Shown here: one piece after another, positions 60,060 through 64,000 of the stretch
Numbering within the stretch: the stretch's first letter is position 1
Layout of the letters: every line of letters begins with the position of its first letter
From: CADCTB01 sp036269435
Lineage (GTDB): Bacteria > Actinomycetota > Acidimicrobiia > Acidimicrobiales > AC-14
Reading direction: 5' to 3'
Length of the DNA stretch: 64,000 bases
Assembly: GCA_036269435.1 (NCBI GenBank)
Contig: DATASA010000110.1
Span: forward strand, 18,991 to 82,990
Notes under the pieces: generated by a model
Databases searched by the model: none
What the model saw: the letters and a program-made list of their open reading frames with translations, nothing else
Told to the model about the DNA's origin: nothing
Program-made: the position numbers and the translations under genes

Positions 60060-60088
60060 ATAATTTCTCCTACGTAGATAGTAACAAA
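60060..60088 (-). promoter_or_regulatory. sufB promoter
   Basis: An AT-rich island in a GC-rich genome: TTTGTT (60,083-60,088), 17-bp spacer, AATTAT (60,060-60,065). The spacer contains the palindrome CTACGTAG (60,070-60,077), a possible operator core. Predicted leader ~27 nt with GGGGAAG. Confidence 0.6.
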
Positions 60089-60102
60089 CCCCCCGCCGAG
60101 GA

Positions 60103-60831
60103 TCATCCGCGGGCCTTGGCCCGGGCTGCGGCGTGCTCGACGAGCTGGCGGAACAGGCCCTGTTGCTCGGGCCAGTCCTCCAGCAGCTCCGGATGCCACT
60201 GGACGGCGACCACGTGCGGGCTGCCCGGCACCTCGATCGCCTCCACGGTGTGGTCTTCAGCCCAGGCCACGGCGCGCGTCCCCGGCGCGGCCTGGTCGAC
60301 GGCCTGGTGGTGGATCGAGTTGACCGCCACCTCCGTCGCCCCCAGGGCCTCGGCCAGGTGGCTGTCCGGCTCCACCTTGACCCGGTGCACGCCCTCGCGC
60401 CAGCGATCGGCGTGGTCGTGGCCCTGGCCGGTCACCGCGGGGACGTGCTGGATCAGCGACCCCCCCATGGCCACGTTCAGCACCTGCATGCCCCGGCACG
60501 TGGCCAGCAAGGGCATGTCGAGCCCGATGGCGGCCTGGATCAGGCGAATCTCGAACGCGTCGCGCAGCGGGTCGACGTTGTGGGTCTCGGCGACGGGGCG
60601 GGCGCCGTAGCGCGACGGCTGCACGTCGCCCCCGCCGGTGAGCAGCAGGCCGCTCACCACCGCCAGCAGGTCGTCGACGACGTCGGGATCGAGGATGGGC
60701 AGGATGACCGGCACCCCGCCCGCCCGCTCCACGCCCTCGACGTAGAAGCGGCTCGCGGTGTGGAGCAGGGCGGGACCGGTCGCGGTTTCGACCACCCTGG
60801 GGTAGGCGGAGATCCCGATGATCGGCTTCAC
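60103..60831 (-). CDS. Class I glutamine amidotransferase-like peptidase C26 (PuuD-type)
   Basis: 242 aa. Nucleophile LLATCRGMQVLNVAMGG and VVAVQWHPELLED with the His-Glu dyad; GLLLTGGGDVQPSRYG is the oxyanion strand. PuuD-type enzymes hydrolyse gamma-glutamyl amides such as gamma-glutamyl-GABA in polyamine breakdown. GTG 60831 just before KPIIGISAYP. No other puu gene is near, so the substrate is uncertain. Confidence 0.9.
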   Translation of the reverse strand: MKPIIGISAYPRVVETATGPALLHTASRFYVEGVERAGGVPVILPILDPDVVDDLLAVVSGLLLTGGGDVQPSRYGARPVAETHNVDPLRDAFEIRLIQAAIGLDMPLLATCRGMQVLNVAMGGSLIQHVPAVTGQGHDHADRWREGVHRVKVEPDSHLAEALGATEVAVNSIHHQAVDQAAPGTRAVAWAEDHTVEAIEVPGSPHVVAVQWHPELLEDWPEQQGLFRQLVEHAAARAKARG

Positions 60832-60841
60832 GCCGGCAAAT

Positions 60842-61078
60842 CTACGACGGGCGGAACATCTCGGAGACGAAGGCGGCCAGCGCCTCGGTGCTCTCGGCGG
60901 AGCCGTCCGAGACGAAGACGGCCGGCCGGCCGTCCAGGCTGGCGGCCAGCCGCCCGAGGGCGTCCGCGTCGGGCCCGACCAGGACGGTGGTCGCTCCTCG
61001 GTCGCCCAGGGCGCGAGCCAGGTCCTCTCCGCCCGACCACCCGACCGCAACGACGACGACCTTGCCCGCGAGCTCCAC
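60842..61078 (-). CDS. Small Rossmann-like protein, SDR-type N-terminal fragment
   Basis: 78 aa from GTG 61078, with a longer possible start at 61,105 or 61,123. KVVVVAVGWSGGEDLARALG and RGATTVLVGPDADALGRL look like the first two beta-alpha units of a short-chain dehydrogenase, but the glycine motif reads GWSGG instead of GxxxGxG and no catalytic part follows. It ends at a natural stop (EMFRPS). Either a standalone mini-protein or a remnant. A 13-bp direct repeat (CAGTCCACACGAC) lies at its start. It ends 10 bp before the amidotransferase. Confidence 0.55.
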   Translation of the reverse strand: MELAGKVVVVAVGWSGGEDLARALGDRGATTVLVGPDADALGRLAASLDGRPAVFVSDGSAESTEALAAFVSEMFRPS

Positions 61079-61181
61079 GGCCTCCAGTCCACACGACCAG
61101 TCCACACGACGTCGGCCGCCCAAGCGTGCCGGCAGGCGGGGAGGGAATGCCGACCGAGTTGGTCGGGTTTAAGATGAGCAC

Positions 61182-61610
61182 ATGGCCACTCCTCCTCCCA
61201 TCGACCCGCGTGGCCCCCGGTTCAACCAGTCCGTGCTCGCCGTCGCCCTGCTCGGCGGCTTTCTGTTCGACTGGCGGCCGGTGGTGCCCCTGTTCGCCCT
61301 GGTCCTGCTGGCCGGGGCCGCCCTCGGCCCCCGGTACGGGCCGTTCCTCGCCCTGTACGCCAAGGTGATCCGGCCGCGCCTGAGCCCACCGTCGGAGCTG
61401 GAGGATCCCCGCCCGCCCCGGTTCGCGTCCTCCGTCGGCGTGCTGTTCCTGGGCGCCGGCACCCTGGCCTTCGTCGCCGGCCACTCCGGCGTCGGGTGGG
61501 GCCTGGCCCTGATCGTCGCCGCCCTCGCCGCCTTGTCGGCCACCACCGGGATCTGCGTCGGCTGCGAGATCTACCTGCTGGCCGCCCGCCGTCGCCCGGT
61601 CACGAGCTGA
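61182..61610 (+). CDS. DUF4395 membrane protein
   Basis: 142 aa. FNQSVLAVALLGGFLFDW, GPRYGPFLALYAKVIRPRL and the conserved C-terminal TTGICVGCEIYLL define DUF4395. Four helices. The family often sits next to thioredoxins, as here, and has a CxxC-like pair (CVGC) that could exchange electrons across the membrane. Confidence 0.9.
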   Translation: MATPPPIDPRGPRFNQSVLAVALLGGFLFDWRPVVPLFALVLLAGAALGPRYGPFLALYAKVIRPRLSPPSELEDPRPPRFASSVGVLFLGAGTLAFVAGHSGVGWGLALIVAALAALSATTGICVGCEIYLLAARRRPVTS

Positions 61611-61612
61611 GG

Positions 61613-62002
61613 ATGTTGCTGGCCAGGGGCGTCGTCGTCCTCGTCCTGCTCTTCGCCGTCGCCCTCGTCACCCGGCTCTACCGCCAGTGGCGCGAGGGGG
61701 TGCGGAGCGACCGGCCGGACCACCCCGCCGTCCCCGCGTCACTCCTGGCCGGCGCGCAACGGACGTGGATCGTGTTCACCACGCCCTTCTGCGCGTCGTG
61801 CGGGCCGGTCGAGTCCCGTTTGCGGGCGTCGGACCCGGGCGCCCGGGTGGTCAAGGTCGACGCCACCCGCGAGCCGCACCTGGCCGACGCCTTCTCCATC
61901 CGCTCCGCCCCCACCGTCCTGCTGGCCGACGCCGCCGGCACCGTGCTGGCCCGCCTGGTCGGCGCCGAGGCGGTCGACTCCTACGTGCGCTCCTCCATCT
62001 GA
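61613..62002 (+). CDS. Membrane-anchored thioredoxin-like protein
   Basis: 129 aa. N-terminal helix (VVVLVLLFAVALVTRLY), then VFTTPFCASCGPVESRL with CASC active site, and IRSAPTVLL (cis-Pro). ATG 61613 starts two bases after the DUF4395 stop, so the two are one unit. Likely an outward-facing redox pair with DUF4395; partners unknown. Confidence 0.88.
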   Translation: MLLARGVVVLVLLFAVALVTRLYRQWREGVRSDRPDHPAVPASLLAGAQRTWIVFTTPFCASCGPVESRLRASDPGARVVKVDATREPHLADAFSIRSAPTVLLADAAGTVLARLVGAEAVDSYVRSSI

Positions 62003-62006
62003 GAGC

Positions 62007-62042
62007 GGGCGATCCGCGGCCAGAGACGACGCCGGATCGCCC
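62007..62042. terminator. Bidirectional terminator-like hairpin
   Basis: Perfect 10-bp arms (GGGCGATCCG / CGGATCGCCC) with a 16-base loop, in the 56-bp convergent gap between thioredoxin and the epimerase gene. Confidence 0.6.
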
Positions 62043-62058
62043 AGACCGGGGTCGGGAG

Positions 62059-62616
62059 CTAGGTGCGCAGGCCCCAGTAGGGCCGGCGGCCGACGGGGAT
62101 GTCGGCCCGGAGCGGGTTCTTGCGGTCCCGGTCGGACAGGATCGGGTCGGACAGCTTCCAGTCCGCCTCGAGGGCCGGGTCGTCCCAGGCCACGCCCAGC
62201 TCGTCCTCGGGGTTGTAGTACTGGTCGACCATGTAGGTGATGGTCAGGTCGGTCAGGGCGGCGAAGCCGTGGGCCACGCCGGGCGGGATGAACACGCCCC
62301 GGCCGTCGGCCTCGCCGATCTCCAGGTGCAGGGTGGCGCCGTCGGTGGGCGAGCCTTCCCGGAGGTCGTGCAGGACGACCAGCGAGTCGCCCTTGGTGAA
62401 GTACCAGTAGTCGGCCTGGTGCAGGTGGTAGTGCAGGCCGACGACCGTGCCCGCGCTCTTGTCCGAGCGATTGCCCTGGACCATCTCACGGCCGTGCGGG
62501 AACCACGACCGGCGGTAGCTCTCGACGAAGCGGCCGCGGGAGTCGCCGAACGCGGTGGGCTCGACGACGTAGACGTCCTTGATGACGTCGGACTCGGTGA
62601 CGGTTGCGAAGCTCAT
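62059..62616 (-). CDS. dTDP-4-dehydrorhamnose 3,5-epimerase-like cupin
   Basis: 185 aa. RmlC-type cupin: VVEPTAFGDSRGRFVESYR, VVGLHYHLHQADYWYFTKGD, IPPGVAHGFAAL and YMVDQYYNPEDELGVAWDD. The His segment LHYHLHQ differs from the usual LRGLHYQ, so reaction specificity may differ. No rmlA, rmlB or rmlD in the window. ATG 62616 overlaps the flavin reductase stop by ATGA. Confidence 0.87.
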   Translation of the reverse strand: MSFATVTESDVIKDVYVVEPTAFGDSRGRFVESYRRSWFPHGREMVQGNRSDKSAGTVVGLHYHLHQADYWYFTKGDSLVVLHDLREGSPTDGATLHLEIGEADGRGVFIPPGVAHGFAALTDLTITYMVDQYYNPEDELGVAWDDPALEADWKLSDPILSDRDRKNPLRADIPVGRRPYWGLRT

Positions 62617-63128
62617 GGTTCGAAGCGACCGTAGCCGCCCCGGTAGAAGACCAGAGGCCTGCCCTCGTGGGCCAGCGCCAGCTCCCGCACCCGGCCCACG
62701 ACGATGAGGTGGTCGCCGGCGGGGTACTCGGCCTCGACCGTGCAGTCGACCCACGCCAACACGTCGTTCAGGACCGGAGCACCCGACGACGACGGCCGCC
62801 AGCCGACGCCAAGGAACCGGTCCAGGCCGTGGGTGGCGAACACCCGCGACAGCGCCTCCTGGTCCTCGCCCAGGATGTTGACGCAGAACGCGCCGACCGC
62901 TCGGAGCTGGGGCCACGTCGTCGACGCCGTCGACACGCAGAACGCCACCAGGGGAGGGTCCAGCGAGACAGAGGTGAAGGAGTTGACGGCCAGGCCGATC
63001 GGCCGCTCCCCGGCCAGGCAGGTCACGACCGTGACGCCGGTCGCGAAATGGCCGAGGACCTGGCGGAACCGGGCCTCGTCGATCGTCTTGGGGGCACTGG
63101 CGAAACCCGGCGGTTCGATGCTCGACAC
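62613..63128 (-). CDS. Flavin reductase domain protein
   Basis: 171 aa from GTG 63128. FRQVLGHFATGVTVVTCLAG, GLAVNSFTSVSLDPPLVAFCV and GAFCVNILGEDQ are the FMN-binding segments of the two-component monooxygenase reductase family. Supplies reduced flavin to a monooxygenase not present here. Coupled to the epimerase gene by ATGA, an unusual pairing. Confidence 0.92.
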   Translation of the reverse strand: MSSIEPPGFASAPKTIDEARFRQVLGHFATGVTVVTCLAGERPIGLAVNSFTSVSLDPPLVAFCVSTASTTWPQLRAVGAFCVNILGEDQEALSRVFATHGLDRFLGVGWRPSSSGAPVLNDVLAWVDCTVEAEYPAGDHLIVVGRVRELALAHEGRPLVFYRGGYGRFEP

Positions 63129-63194
63129 GCTACGCGCGCCGGGGCGCGATGGGGCAGGATGAGGCGGGGTTGGGGACGACAAGGGGGATGGACG

Positions 63195-63558
63195 ATGGCG
63201 AACTACGTACTCGTGTTCAAGGGCGGCAGCGTGCCCGCGACCGAAGCTGAGCAGAAGGCCGCGCTGGCCGACTGGGGCGCCTGGTACGGCAGCATGGGCG
63301 CCGCCGTGGTCGACGGCGGTACCATGCGCCTGGTACGGCAGCATGGGCGCCGCCGTGGTCGACGGCGGTACGCCGTTCGGGCCGTCGAAGTCGATCGCCG
63401 GCGACGGGACCGTCAGTGACGGCGCCGCCTCGGAGCTGACCGGCTACACCATTCTCACCGCCGACAGCCTCGACGCCGCCGCCGAGCTCTCCAAGGGCTG
63501 CCCGATCCTGGCCGGCGGTGCCGGCAGCATCGAGATCTACGAGACCCTGGCCATGTAG
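63195..63558 (+). pseudogene. YCII-related gene disrupted by a 49-bp tandem duplication
   Basis: Start ATG 63195. The first 42 codons (MANYVLVFKGGSVPATEAEQ onward) end with GSMGAAVVDGGT, then the frame shifts and runs off into Arg-rich sequence. From 63,343 a second frame restarts at MGAAVVDGGTPFGPSKSIAG and continues to a natural end GSIEIYETLAM. Removing one 49-bp unit (63,277-63,325 equal to 63,326-63,371 over 46 bp) restores one 105-aa YCII-like protein. Either a recent pseudogene, phase variation or an assembly error. The C-terminal frame could start at ATG 63343. Confidence 0.9.
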
Positions 63559-63560
63559 CG

Positions 63561-63584
63561 CCGAGCGCCTGCCCGGGCGCTCGG
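63561..63584. terminator. Bidirectional hairpin between YCII gene and mutY
   Basis: CCGAGCGCC-TGCCCG-GGCGCTCGG, nine-bp perfect arms, in the 29-bp convergent gap. Confidence 0.6.
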
Positions 63585-63587
63585 TCC

Positions 63588-64000
63588 TCACGGCAGGCGC
63601 AGGAACCCGTCCACCTCGACCGCCAGGCCGTCGGCCACCAGGGTCGCCGTCACCCGACGGGCCCGGCCAGGGTCGTCGGGCCAGCCCGTCGCCACCGCGA
63701 CGTCGGCGGGCGCCACAGGCCCCCGTCGCAGCGCGTCCACCAGCCGGCCGCGGCCCTGGCGGTCGGATCCGGCGAACGTCGACTGGCGGCTCCCGCAGCC
63801 GGCGGAACCGTCGGCCGGATCCGGCACGGGCCGACCTCGGGCCGCCCAGGCGCAGCACGACCGCAGCGGGCAGGCGTCGCACGCGGGCGCGGCCTTGGTG
63901 CAGACGGTGGCCCCGAGGTCGAGCATGGCCGAGTTCCAGGCCCAGCCGTCGCCGGGAGGAACCAGCCCGTCGGCAAGGGCCTGGGCCTCGGCGGCGGACA
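63588..64000 (-). CDS. mutY: A/G-specific adenine glycosylase, C-terminal part
   Basis: Only the last ~137 codons are visible; the rest lies beyond 64,000. WAWNSAMLDLGATVCTKAAP is followed by the [4Fe-4S] ligands C-x6-C-x2-C-x5-C in CTKAAPACDACPLRSCC. MutY removes adenine mispaired with 8-oxoguanine. The C-terminal region after the cluster is short, about 90 residues, and ends in a small winged-helix-like segment rather than the full NUDIX-like domain of E. coli MutY. Confidence 0.9.
   Translation of the reverse strand, partial: SAAEAQALADGLVPPGDGWAWNSAMLDLGATVCTKAAPACDACPLRSCCAWAARGRPVPDPADGSAGCGSRQSTFAGSDRQGRGRLVDALRRGPVAPADVAVATGWPDDPGRARRVTATLVADGLAVEVDGFLRLP

Noticed and set aside
1..64000. 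Integrated element or genomic island
   Set aside because: No integrase, transposase, tRNA attachment site or evident composition change.

Overview
This 64 kb window is a gene-dense, very GC-rich stretch of chromosome with many GTG and TTG starts, 1- to 4-nt gene overlaps and several apparently leaderless promoters. The gene content (GT2 membrane protein next to a DUF5719 protein, DUF5925/AAA ATPase, Ku, an MT0933-like antitoxin family protein, HTH-Clp_N protein, DUF2505, DUF4395) points to Actinomycetota. Acidimicrobiia is my best guess, but no rRNA or marker gene confirms the class. I saw no tRNA, rRNA, IS element, integrase or CRISPR array, and no stretch longer than 300 bases lacks a gene.

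Bases 1-33,000 are mainly a surface-glycan region. A five-gene minus-strand operon (25,921 to 19,734) encodes an ABC-2 exporter permease, its ATPase with a carbohydrate-recognition tail, a coiled-coil methyltransferase, a GT2-GT4 fusion and a YbhN-type flippase-like protein, each gene overlapping the next by 1-4 nt. Divergent from it runs a B12-type radical SAM protein, a giant GT2/membrane protein, a DUF5719 protein and a membrane thioredoxin. To the left lie GT2 - radical SAM - epimerase/methyltransferase fusion, dolichol-phosphate-mannose-synthase-like GT2 plus a 1,078-aa membrane protein, acyltransferase-3 plus a membrane protein, a YfhO protein, three small methyltransferases, a degenerate PstS-like lipoprotein and yqgE. 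The likely joint task is to build, decorate and export a cell-surface polymer and modify it on the outside of the membrane.

Bases 33,000-54,000 are mixed chromosomal genes: AAA ATPase, phospholipase C-type lipoprotein, sterol-desaturase-like hydroxylase with a TetR regulator, DJ-1/PfpI, a matrixin-like lipoprotein, Ku, PAP2, PEP carboxylase divergent from an ABC-F ATPase, NlpC/P60 divergent from an amidase, FKBP, a zinc metallopeptidase divergent from a TetR regulator, SpoU divergent from MarR, and an HTH-Clp_N protein. Bases 54,000-64,000 hold a second giant membrane protein (paralogue of the one at 10.9-14.1 kb), an Ig-like surface protein, an antitoxin-family protein, a sufB with no suf neighbours in view, a class I amidotransferase, DUF4395 plus thioredoxin, an RmlC-like epimerase, flavin reductase, a YCII gene broken by a 49-bp duplication, and the 3' part of mutY.

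The most unusual features are: paired 17-bp inverted repeats overlying a leaderless promoter of the HTH-Clp_N gene; several exact short tandem duplications (one breaking a gene, one making a five-codon upstream minicistron, one making triple hairpins); a 638-bp antisense overlap between two disordered protein tails; and four membrane glycan proteins that appear to share a YfhO-type C-terminal outer domain.
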